Below, piece by piece: positions 8,107 to 16,277 of a stretch of DNA of 64,000 nt. Within the stretch, counting starts at the first letter, position 1, and each line of letters begins with the position of its first letter. The notes under the pieces were generated by a model. It saw nothing but the letters and a program-made list of their open reading frames with translations. It had not been told where the DNA came from and did not search any database. The DNA comes from Acidovorax sp. YS12 (GTDB lineage Bacteria; Pseudomonadota; Gammaproteobacteria; Burkholderiales; Burkholderiaceae_C). The stretch is from positions 1,178,001-1,242,000 of the forward strand of contig CP053915.1 of the NCBI GenBank assembly GCA_021496925.1. The letters are read 5' to 3'. A program made the position numbers and the translations under genes.

Positions 8107-9009
8107 CTAGGCGCGCAGCGCCGCCTTGAGCTGCGCGCCCACCTCGGGCCGTTCCAGGAACGGGTCGGCCGGGTTCTCGGTGCGCAGGATGCTCTCCATG
8201 CGGCTTTGCAGGTTGCCCAGCGCCTTGGGGTGGCTGAAGATGTAGAACTGGTCGGCCGCGATGGCGTCGAACACCTTCTGCGCCACGTCCGCCGCCGTCA
8301 CCTTGCCGCTGGTGACGGCCTTGTCCGTCATGGCCTGGCCGATGAGCTGGCTCTTGGTGGGCTTCTCGTCGGCCATGCTGGCCGGGCGGTTGCGCTCGCT
8401 GTGGCTGATGCCGGTGGGCACGAAGTACGGGCACAGCACGCTGGCGCCGATCTGGTCGGTCACCAGGCGCAGGTCCTGGTACAGCGTCTCCGACAGGCTC
8501 ACCACGGCATGCTTGCTGACGTTGTACACGCCCATGTTGGGCGGCGTGAGCAGGCCGGCCATGCTGGCGGTGTTGACGATGTGGCCCCGGTAGCCGGGGT
8601 CGGCCTGGGCGGCGGCCAGCATCATGGGCGTGAACAGGCGCACGCCATGGATCACGCCCCAGAGGTTGACGCCCAGCACCCATTCCCAGTCGCGCACGGT
8701 GTTTTCCCACACCAGGCCGCCCGAGCCCACGCCCGCGTTGTTGAACACGAAGTGCGGTGCGCCAAAGCGCTGCTGCACGGCGTCGGCCAGCGCCTGCATC
8801 TGCGCGGCGTCGGACACGTCCACGCGCCGCGCCAGCACCGCGCAGCCCGCGGCCTGCAGCTCGGCGGCGGCGGCGTCCAGCGCGTCCTGCTGCACGTCCA
8901 CCAGCACCAGGTTCATGCCCAGGCGCGCGCCGATGCGCGCGCATTCGAGCCCGAAGCCCGAGCCTGCGCCGGTGAGCACGACGGTCTTGCCCTTGAAGTC
9001 TTGGATCAT
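8107..9009 (-). CDS. SDR family NAD(P)-dependent oxidoreductase
   Basis: This classical short-chain dehydrogenase is 300 aa. It shows the Rossmann cofactor motif TGAGSGFG, the NNAG motif (FVFNNAGVGSGG), the catalytic serine in NTASMAGLL and the YxxxK pair in YNVSKHAV. Acidic Asp at the end of beta-2 (LVLVDVQ) suggests a preference for NAD(H). It begins ten bases after the medium-chain reductase stop, so it is the last gene of the minus-strand catabolic cluster. The substrate is unknown; its neighbours point to acyl or alcohol/ketone intermediates. Confidence 0.88.
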   Translation of the reverse strand: MIQDFKGKTVVLTGAGSGFGLECARIGARLGMNLVLVDVQQDALDAAAAELQAAGCAVLARRVDVSDAAQMQALADAVQQRFGAPHFVFNNAGVGSGGLVWENTVRDWEWVLGVNLWGVIHGVRLFTPMMLAAAQADPGYRGHIVNTASMAGLLTPPNMGVYNVSKHAVVSLSETLYQDLRLVTDQIGASVLCPYFVPTGISHSERNRPASMADEKPTKSQLIGQAMTDKAVTSGKVTAADVAQKVFDAIAADQFYIFSHPKALGNLQSRMESILRTENPADPFLERPEVGAQLKAALRA

Positions 9010-9019
9010 GGCCGCGCTC

Positions 9020-10036
9020 TCACACCAGCTTCACCAGCTGCTTGCCGAAGTTCTTGCCCTTCAGCATGCCCAGGAAGGCCTCAGGCGCAGCGGCAAGGCC
9101 CTGCGCCACCGACTCGCGCGGACGCAGCTTGCCCGTGGCCACCAGGGTGCCCAGTTCCTTGAGCGCCTCGGGCCACACCTCCATGTGCTCGCTGACGATG
9201 AAGCCTTCGATCTTCACCCGGTTGATGAGGATGAGCGCGGGGTTCTGCAGCGGCAGCGGCTGGCCGTCGTAGCCGGCGATCATGCCGCACAGCGCGATGC
9301 GCGCGAAGGGGTTGGCGCGCAGCAGCACGGCGTCGAGGATGTGACCGCCCACGTTCTCGAAGAAGCCGTCGATGCCATCCGGGCAGGCCTCCTTGAGCGC
9401 GCGCGCCATGCTCTTGAGGTCGGTGTGCTCGCGGTGGTCGATGCAGGCGTCGAAGCCCAGCTCCTCAGTGGCGTAGCGGCACTTCTCCGGGCCGCCGGCG
9501 ATGCCCACCACGCGGCAGCCGCGCGCCTTGGCCAGGGCGGCGAAGGCGCTGCCCACGGCACCGGTGGCAGCGCTGACCACCATGGTCTGGCCCGGCTTGG
9601 GGTCGATGATCTTCACCAGGCCGTACCAGGCTGTGACGCCGGGCATGCCCACGGCGCCCAGGTAGGCCTGCAGCGGCACGTGCGTGGTGTCCACCTTGCG
9701 CAGCGCGCCGGGCTGGTTCGCATCGACCACGCTCCACTCCTGCCAGCCGCCCATGCCCACCACCTTGTCGCCCGCGGCGTACTTGGGGTGGCGGCTTTCC
9801 ACCACCTCGCCCACGGTGCCGCCGATCATCACCTCGCCCAGCGGCTGCGAGGCGGCGTAGCTCTTGCTGTCGTTCATGCGGCCGCGCATGTACGGGTCCA
9901 GGCTCAGGTAGTGGTTGCGCACCAGCACCTGGCCGTCCTGCAGCGGCGGGGTGTCGGTGGCGACGAGCTTGAAGTTGCCCACCGTGGCTTCGCCCTGCGG
10001 GCGGTTGTCGAGCACGATCTGATGGTTTTGTGGCAT
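9020..10036 (-). CDS. NADP-dependent medium-chain (CurA-like) reductase
   Basis: The product is 338 aa, of the zinc-independent medium-chain dehydrogenase/reductase group that includes curcumin reductase CurA and leukotriene B4 dehydrogenase-like enzymes. It has the N-terminal LSLDPYMRGRM segment and the nucleotide-binding AATGAVGSAFAALAKARG motif, and lacks the zinc-ligand cysteines of alcohol dehydrogenases. Such enzymes reduce the C=C bond of enones. A good AAGGAG site precedes the start. It is followed closely by the SDR gene, and upstream lies the thioesterase gene across a 102-bp gap that holds repeat copy 4. Confidence 0.88.
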   Translation of the reverse strand: MPQNHQIVLDNRPQGEATVGNFKLVATDTPPLQDGQVLVRNHYLSLDPYMRGRMNDSKSYAASQPLGEVMIGGTVGEVVESRHPKYAAGDKVVGMGGWQEWSVVDANQPGALRKVDTTHVPLQAYLGAVGMPGVTAWYGLVKIIDPKPGQTMVVSAATGAVGSAFAALAKARGCRVVGIAGGPEKCRYATEELGFDACIDHREHTDLKSMARALKEACPDGIDGFFENVGGHILDAVLLRANPFARIALCGMIAGYDGQPLPLQNPALILINRVKIEGFIVSEHMEVWPEALKELGTLVATGKLRPRESVAQGLAAAPEAFLGMLKGKNFGKQLVKLV

Positions 10037-10061
10037 GAGATTTCTCCTTGTCGGTGAACTA

Positions 10062-10113
10062 TGTTTTTGAGAGCTGCCAGCGCTTTGCTGGCAAGGGCTG
10101 GAGGGGTTTTTTA
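10062..10113 (+). repeat. Dispersed hairpin repeat, copy 4 (intergenic)
   Basis: It reads TTTTTGAGAGCTGCCAGCG, a short loop and GGGCTGGAGGGGTTTTTT. It fills half of the gap between the thioesterase stop and the CurA-like start, so it may act as an internal hairpin in this transcript. Confidence 0.8.
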
Positions 10114-10138
10114 TGCCAAGACGGCATGCATCGGAAGC

Positions 10139-10572
10139 TCAGTCGGACACCACGGCGCCCCCCGCTTGCGCGGCGGGCACGAGCTTGAACGTGCCCGAGG
10201 CATGGCAGCACAGGCGGCCCTGGGCATCGAACACGCTGCCCTCGGTGAAGGCCATGGCGCGCGTGCGGTGCAGCAGCCGCCCGCGTGCCACCAGCGGGCC
10301 ATGCGCGGGCTGCAGGAAGCTGGTCTTCATCTCGATGGTGACGGCCCCCATGCCCGGCGCCACGCTGCGCGCGGCGATGGCCATGGTGACGTCCAGCAGC
10401 GTCATGCTGGCGCCGCCATGGGTGACGCCGAAGGAATTGAGATGCCCGGGCTGCGCCTCGTAGTGCAGCTCGGACTCGCCGTCCTGCGCCCGCGCCAGGC
10501 GAAAGCCCAGCGTGTGGACGAAGGGAATGTCGGCGCCGAATTCACGCATGTGCGGTGCTGCGGCGGTGTCCA

Positions 10573-10573
<1 letters not shown>
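10139..10573 (-). CDS. PaaI family thioesterase (hotdog fold)
   Basis: The product is 144 aa, a single hotdog-fold domain of the PaaI/YiiD thioesterase type. The hallmark HGG segment is seen in NSFGVTHGGASMTLLD, followed by TIEMKTSFLQPAHG. Such enzymes hydrolyse acyl-CoA thioesters in catabolic pathways. Its ATG overlaps the TGA of the upstream SDR gene by one base (TGATG), which indicates translational coupling. It therefore probably acts on products of the neighbouring acyl-CoA dehydrogenase/SDR pair. Confidence 0.85.
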
Positions 10574-11364
<791 letters not shown>

Positions 11365-11490
11365 GGTGTGTTCTCCTGGTAGTGGTTCTTGCGACGGGGT
11401 ATTGTGAAGAGCGCCGGGCGGCACTGCTGTCGCCTGTGCGATTGGCACCGGCACGGCCGCCCGGGCTGGCCTCAGAACGTGTTCACGGCC

Positions 11491-13356
11491 TCAGAAGGCG
11501 TCTTCGGCCAGCGCGGCGCAGGTGGCGTCGCGCGTGCGCACCACGCCCAGCCAGGCGCCGATCTTCGGCAGTTCGTAGTGGAAGAAATAGCGTGCAGCGC
11601 CCATGCGGCCAGCGTTGGCAGCGATTGAAAGCGCAGCATCGGCAGCCAGCACGCTGCGCGCCACGTCAAGCCATATCCACGCCAGCACCACATGGCCGAA
11701 GGCCTGCATGTAGGGCACGGCGTTGGCCAGGGCCTCGCCCGGGTTGCCCGTGGCCCAGGCTGCCTGGGTAGCTTCGGCCACGTCCTGCAGCGCCTGGGCG
11801 AGCTGGTCGGCGTAGGCCGCCAGCGCGGGGTACTGGCGCGCCTGGGCGATGGTGGCCCCGATGGTGCGCGCCAGCAGCTGCAGCCCCGCCCCGCCCTGCA
11901 TGACGACCTTGCGGCCCAGCAGATCGGCGGCCTGGATGCCGTGCGTGCCCTCGTGGATCATGTTCAGGCGGTTGTCGCGCCAGTACTGCTCCACCGGGAA
12001 GTCGCGCGTGTAGCCGTAGCCGCCGTGGATCTGGATGGCGAGCGAATTGGCCTCCAGGCAGAACTCGCTGGGCCAGCTCTTGGCGATGGGCGTGAGCACT
12101 TCCAGCAGCAGTTTGGCCTGGGCGGCGGCCTCGGCATCGCCCGTGCGACCTTCATCGACCAGCCTGGCGCAGTACAGGTTGAGCGCCAGCGCGCCCTCGC
12201 CGTAGCTTTTTTGCGCCAGCAGCATGCGCTTGACGTCGGCGTGCTCGATCAGGCGCACCTGGGGGGCGCTGGCGTCCTTGCCGCCGTTGCCGACGGGACG
12301 GCCCTGCAGGCGCGTCCTCGCGTAGTCCAGGCTGGCGTAGTAGCCCGCCAGCCCGAGCATGGTGGCCGCCATGCCGATGGAAATGCGTGCCTCGTTCATC
12401 ATGTGGAACATGCACTTGAGGCCCTCGCCCGGCTGGCCCACCAGGTAGCCGATAGCGCCCGCCCCCCGGCCGTCCAAGCCGCCGCCCTGCCCTGCGCGCA
12501 CCGGGTACTTGCCCTCGCCGAAGTTCAGCAGCGTGTTGGTGGTGCCGCGCCAGCCCAGCTTGTGGTTCAGGCCCGCCAGCGCCACGTCGTTGCGCTCGCC
12601 GGTCAGGTTGCCCTCGGTGTCCACCAGCTTCTTCGGCACGATGAACAGCGAGATGCCCTTGACGCCCGGCACCAGCTTGCCGTCGGGCCCCGGAATCTTG
12701 GCGAGCACCAGGTGCACGATGTTCTCTGTCAGCTCGTGGTCGCCCGAGCTGATCCACATCTTGTTGCCGCGCAGGCGGTAGCGCGGGCCCAGCGGGTCGG
12801 CCGCGAAGCCTTCGCCGTCCGCCTCGGCGCGCGTGGTGATGTCGCTCAAGGACGAGCCCGCCTGCGGCTCGCTCAGGCACATGGTGCCCGACCAGCGCCC
12901 ATTGAATTCGTTCGCCGCGAACACCTGCTGCTGCATGGGCGTGCCGTGCACCAGGATAGCGTTGGCGTTGCCCGTGGTCAGCAGGTTGGAGCCGATGCTG
13001 ATCGACGCACAGCCAAAGAAGCTGCCCGCCGCCGACTCCACCAGGTAGGGCAGTTGCATGCCGCCCATCTCATAGTCCTGCGCGGCGCTGAGCATGCCGC
13101 TGTCGGCGAAGGCCTGGCGCGCATCGTGGGTGCAACTCGGCAGGATCACCTTCTCGCCGTCGAACTGCGGCTCCTGCGTATCGACGGTGCGGTTGAACGG
13201 CGCGTACTTCTCGCGCGCGATGCGCTCGCAGGTGTCGAGCACGGCATCGAACGTCTCGCGCGAATGGTCGGCGAAGCGCGCGCGCGCGGTGAGCGACCCG
13301 GCTTGCAGCCAGTCGTAGAGCAGGAAGTCGAGGGTGGAGCGGAGGGAGGTGGTCAT
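11491..13356 (-). CDS. Acyl-CoA dehydrogenase with extra C-terminal domain
   Basis: This 621-aa flavoprotein is longer than the ~380-aa short acyl-CoA dehydrogenases and matches the ~590-600 aa group that has an added C-terminal domain (DmdC-like family). The FAD-binding MCLSEPQAGSSLSDI, the AGYYASLDYARTRLQGRP helix and IQIHGGYGYTRDFPVEQY are clear. The start is taken at MTTSLRSTLDFLLYD; the open frame runs further upstream but without homology. It would catalyse alpha,beta-dehydrogenation of an acyl-CoA and pass electrons to ETF. The substrate is not identifiable. It heads the minus-strand catabolic cluster. Confidence 0.9.
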   Translation of the reverse strand: MTTSLRSTLDFLLYDWLQAGSLTARARFADHSRETFDAVLDTCERIAREKYAPFNRTVDTQEPQFDGEKVILPSCTHDARQAFADSGMLSAAQDYEMGGMQLPYLVESAAGSFFGCASISIGSNLLTTGNANAILVHGTPMQQQVFAANEFNGRWSGTMCLSEPQAGSSLSDITTRAEADGEGFAADPLGPRYRLRGNKMWISSGDHELTENIVHLVLAKIPGPDGKLVPGVKGISLFIVPKKLVDTEGNLTGERNDVALAGLNHKLGWRGTTNTLLNFGEGKYPVRAGQGGGLDGRGAGAIGYLVGQPGEGLKCMFHMMNEARISIGMAATMLGLAGYYASLDYARTRLQGRPVGNGGKDASAPQVRLIEHADVKRMLLAQKSYGEGALALNLYCARLVDEGRTGDAEAAAQAKLLLEVLTPIAKSWPSEFCLEANSLAIQIHGGYGYTRDFPVEQYWRDNRLNMIHEGTHGIQAADLLGRKVVMQGGAGLQLLARTIGATIAQARQYPALAAYADQLAQALQDVAEATQAAWATGNPGEALANAVPYMQAFGHVVLAWIWLDVARSVLAADAALSIAANAGRMGAARYFFHYELPKIGAWLGVVRTRDATCAALAEDAF

Positions 13357-13426
13357 GCGGCAAATTATGGAAGCACCGCCCCGGCGCGGCATGTCCGCTG
13401 CGTGACGCAAATGGGCGGCGAGGCCG

Positions 13427-14317
13427 CTAGGCCGCCCGGCCCCGCGTCGCCAGCCAGCACAGGATGGCCCCGCCGCACACCATGAACGCCCCGATCCAGA
13501 ACGAGGCCGGCAGCGGCACCCGCAGCAGCGCCGCTGCCAGCGCGGCCGAGAGCACCGGGATGAAGTACGACGCCCCCGCCAGGATGGTGACGTTGCCATG
13601 CAAGATGCCCACGTTCCACGCCGCGTAGCCAAACCCCATGGCCGCCGCCGCGAACGCCAGCTGGATGGCCGTGGGCACGCTCCAGTGCATGCCGCCGCCC
13701 CCGCCCGCCAGGAACTTGCCCCACAGCACCAGGGCCGTGAGCATGAAAAACAGCGTAATGCCGTTCTTGCCCTGCGCGATGCGCGCCGTGACGGCACAGT
13801 AGGCCGCCCAGATCACCGCGCCGGAGAAGGCCAGGCCGTAGCTCAGGGGGTTGTCCTGCACGTTCTCCAGCATGCCCGCCAGGTCCACGCCGCGCTCGCC
13901 CCCCAGCACCCAGCCAATGCCGGCCAGCGACACCAGCAGCCCCGGCACCACGAGCCAGTTGGCGCGCTGCCCGTTGAACAGGATGGCCGCCACCATGGTG
14001 AAGGTGGGCCAGAGGTAGTTGACCATGCCGACCTCGATGGCCTGCTGCCCCGTGTTGGCGTAGCCGATGGACAGCGACAGGCACAGCTCGTAGGAGACGA
14101 ACAGCACGCTGCCCCAGAGCAGGTAGCGCCGGGGCATGTCGCGCAGCCGCGTGAAGCCCACCGTGGCCAGCAGCAGCACCGAGGCCACGGTGTAGATCAT
14201 GGCCGCGCCCCCCGTGGCCCCCAGCCCCTGGCTGACGCCACGGATCAGCCCCACGATGGAGGCCCACAGGACGATGGCAATGAGGCCGATGAGCGTGGCT
14301 CTGTTCTTGCTGGTCAT
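13427..14317 (-). CDS. yddG: YddG-like aromatic amino acid / drug exporter (DMT superfamily)
   Basis: This 296-aa integral membrane protein has about ten hydrophobic segments in the usual two EamA halves. The N-terminal half (ATLIGLIAIVLWASIVGLIR, SYELCLSLSIGYANTGQQAIEVG, NYLWPTFTMVAAILFNGQ) resembles the YddG exporter of enterobacteria, which exports aromatic amino acids and methyl viologen. The substrate here is inferred by family only. It lies 70 bp from the acyl-CoA dehydrogenase start and on the same strand, but a functional link is unlikely. Repeat copy 5 lies upstream of its start. Confidence 0.8.
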   Translation of the reverse strand: MTSKNRATLIGLIAIVLWASIVGLIRGVSQGLGATGGAAMIYTVASVLLLATVGFTRLRDMPRRYLLWGSVLFVSYELCLSLSIGYANTGQQAIEVGMVNYLWPTFTMVAAILFNGQRANWLVVPGLLVSLAGIGWVLGGERGVDLAGMLENVQDNPLSYGLAFSGAVIWAAYCAVTARIAQGKNGITLFFMLTALVLWGKFLAGGGGGMHWSVPTAIQLAFAAAAMGFGYAAWNVGILHGNVTILAGASYFIPVLSAALAAALLRVPLPASFWIGAFMVCGGAILCWLATRGRAA

Positions 14318-14350
14318 GGGCAGGGATTATCCGCAGGCTTGGAATATGCG

Positions 14351-14401
14351 GCATTTTGGCCCGGAAACCGCTTGCAGCAAGCGCGAGCAGCTATCAAAAA
14401 C
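14351..14401 (-). repeat. Dispersed hairpin repeat, copy 5 (intergenic, minus orientation)
   Basis: Read on the minus strand it begins TTTTTGATAGCTGCTCGCG, then GCTTGCTGCAAGCG, and ends in a diverged GGGCC half. It lies just after the stop of the flavin oxidoreductase gene and before the yddG-like gene. Confidence 0.75.
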
Positions 14402-14413
14402 GAAGCCCGCACA

Positions 14414-15655
14414 TCACCGCGCCGGGGCCTGCATCCAGCGGCGGTAGTGCCGGTTCTTCACCAGGGTGTCCCACTGCTGCGCCAGCAGCGCGCATCCGGG
14501 CAGCACATTGGGGCGGGTGCGCTGGCCCCGGCTCAGGCGGCGCATCTGGTGCTTGACCATGGCCATGTACGCCACCGACGCCAGCACCTTGTTCTTGAAG
14601 GTGATGGGCCGGAGCGCCGGCGCCACGGCAGGATCGGCACGCCACGCGCGCGGCAGGTGGGGATCGACGGCCAGCGCGGTGGCCATGCCTGCCATGGCGA
14701 TGCCGCTGCCCACCACCTGCGCGGCCACCGGATAGCGGCGGATGCCCCCGGTCACCATCAGCGGCATGCGCGCCGCCGAGGCGATGTCCTGGGCGAACTC
14801 CAGGAAATAGGCCTCCCGGGCCAGCGTGCGCCCGTCACGCGCCTGGCCGTGCATGGCCGGCGCCTCGTAGCTGCCGCCGGACAGCTCGATCAGGTCCACA
14901 CCGAGCGGATTGAGCAGCGCGACGACCTGCCGGGCATCGTCGGCGCTGAAGCCACCGCGCTGGAAGTCGGCCGAATTGAGCTTGACCGACACCGCGAAAT
15001 CCGGCCGCACGGCCGCGCGCACGCCCCGCACGATGTCGATCAACAGCCGCGCCCGGTTCTCCAGCGCCCCGCCCCAGCGGTCCTGCCGCCGGTTGGTGAG
15101 CGGGGACAGGAACTGGCTGACCAGGTAGCCATGCGCGGCGTGGATCTGCACGCCGGTGAAGCCGAACGCCTGCGCCAGCACCGCCGACCGGACGAAGCGC
15201 GCCTGGACCTCCAGGATGCCGGCCTCGGTCATCTCCCTGGGCGGCGTGAACTGCCTGGAGAAATTGCCCAGGTCCATGGCAACCGCCGATGGCGCCCAGG
15301 TCTCCTGCCCCAACGCCGCAGGCATCTGGCGCCCCGGGTGGTTGAGCTGCATCCACACCTGCGCGCCCTGCGAACGCGCCGCCTGCGCCCATGCCGCGAA
15401 GCGCTCGCCGAACCGCGCCGACTCCAGCACCACGCCGCCCGGCCCGGTCATGGCGCGGCGGTCCACCATGACGTTGCCAGTGACCATCAGGCCAACGCCG
15501 CCCTCGGCCCAGGTGCGGTACAGCCGGATCAGGGCCTGCGACGGCGCATGGTCCGCGTCGGCCAGGTTTTCCTCCATGGCGGCCTTGGCCAGGCGGTTGG
15601 GAATGACAGCCCCATTGGGCAATGTCAGCGGTGAAAAAGGGGTGGGCGATGCCAT
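14414..15655 (-). CDS. NADH:flavin oxidoreductase, old yellow enzyme family
   Basis: The product is about 413 aa, a TIM-barrel FMN enzyme of the OYE / 2,4-dienoyl-CoA reductase-like group. Visible blocks are NRLAKAAMEENLADADHAPS, GVQIHAAHGYLVSQFLSPLT and NRRQDRWGGALENRARL. The N-terminal barrel domain is present without the NADPH/4Fe-4S C-terminal half of FadH. I chose the start at MASPTPFSPLTL because GGAG sits six bases upstream; MEHGM at 15667 is possible. A GTG at 15706 is rejected because it falls inside the promoter. The promoter (15687-15717) is MerR-type, so the gene is probably induced by a small-molecule or oxidative signal. Confidence 0.85.
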   Translation of the reverse strand: MASPTPFSPLTLPNGAVIPNRLAKAAMEENLADADHAPSQALIRLYRTWAEGGVGLMVTGNVMVDRRAMTGPGGVVLESARFGERFAAWAQAARSQGAQVWMQLNHPGRQMPAALGQETWAPSAVAMDLGNFSRQFTPPREMTEAGILEVQARFVRSAVLAQAFGFTGVQIHAAHGYLVSQFLSPLTNRRQDRWGGALENRARLLIDIVRGVRAAVRPDFAVSVKLNSADFQRGGFSADDARQVVALLNPLGVDLIELSGGSYEAPAMHGQARDGRTLAREAYFLEFAQDIASAARMPLMVTGGIRRYPVAAQVVGSGIAMAGMATALAVDPHLPRAWRADPAVAPALRPITFKNKVLASVAYMAMVKHQMRRLSRGQRTRPNVLPGCALLAQQWDTLVKNRHYRRWMQAPAR

Positions 15656-15686
15656 GCCGTGCTCCATGCGTGTTTGCAATGGGAGA

Positions 15687-15717
15687 ACGATAAGCTTCAA
15701 GTTCACTTGAAGGTCAA
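15687..15717 (-). promoter_or_regulatory. MerR-family-type promoter with 19-bp spacer and dyad operator
   Basis: On the minus strand there is a -35 box TTGACC (15717-15712) and a -10 box TATCGT (15692-15687) separated by exactly 19 bp. The spacer region contains the perfect dyad CTTCAAGT-GA-ACTTGAAG. Elongated spacers with a central dyad are the signature of promoters activated by MerR-family regulators; the dyad resembles the SoxR box. Transcription would start near 15680, leaving a short leader to the flavin oxidoreductase gene. No MerR-family gene is seen nearby. Confidence 0.75.
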
Positions 15718-15818
15718 GCGGTTTTTAAGGATTGCCGCGCCCCGGCGGCGAGGTGGGTTTATAGCAAACCTGCTGACAAAAAAATAAATACCCAACCTTT
15801 TCTCTGCCTCTCCAAAGA

Positions 15819-16277
15819 TCACAAAGGCGGTAGATCAATATATTTCCTCACAACCAAATTTCGCATCAACAAACTCAATTCAACCGAATTACTGCGAATC
15901 ATAAATCTATCTGAAGAATAAGCCATTCGATGCCAAAAACAAGCCAATTCACTTTCCATTGGAATACCCAACCTACCCAGCTCATAGCATCGAGACAAGT
16001 AAAGACATGCACTACTCTGAAATGCATCTGCCGCAAGCCTTACAAGCAATAATCCTAGTCCTGCATCCTTCTCTATTCCATCCTCTCCATCCAGAAGCAT
16101 ACTGCCTGCATTCCACAAAGCCTCAGCATAGCCAGAGCAGGCAGATTTAAGGTACCATTTAAGAGCCTGCTTGTTATCATTACCATCAGTGGCATAGTAA
16201 ACACCGAGGTAATTCTGGGCCTCAGCACTTCCTCGGCCAGCAAGAGCCGTCAAATTTTCCAATTCAGTTTTTTTCAT
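15819..16277 (-). CDS. Sel1-repeat protein, putative partner/immunity of the Rhs tip
   Basis: This 152-aa protein without signal peptide is made of Sel1/TPR-like helical repeats (AGRGSAEAQNYLGVYYATDG, ALKWYLKSACSGYAEALWNAG, SACLYLSRCYELGRLG). Its ATG overlaps the rhs stop (ATGA), so it is translated from the same message directly after the Rhs C-terminal tip. The base composition is strikingly AT-rich: a 60-base sample at 15841 has 22 G+C, against about 42 of 60 in the front part of rhs. A small, AT-rich gene fused by overlap to an rhs tip is the usual position for an immunity protein. That role is inferred from position only, since Sel1 proteins also serve as scaffolds. Confidence 0.7.
   Translation of the reverse strand: MKKTELENLTALAGRGSAEAQNYLGVYYATDGNDNKQALKWYLKSACSGYAEALWNAGSMLLDGEDGIEKDAGLGLLLVRLAADAFQSSACLYLSRCYELGRLGIPMESELACFWHRMAYSSDRFMIRSNSVELSLLMRNLVVRKYIDLPPL

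Noticed and set aside
15656..15706. GTG start at 15706 for the flavin oxidoreductase
   Set aside because: It lies between the -35 and -10 of a clear MerR-type promoter, so it could not be in the message; ATGs at 15667 and 15655 follow the predicted transcript start.
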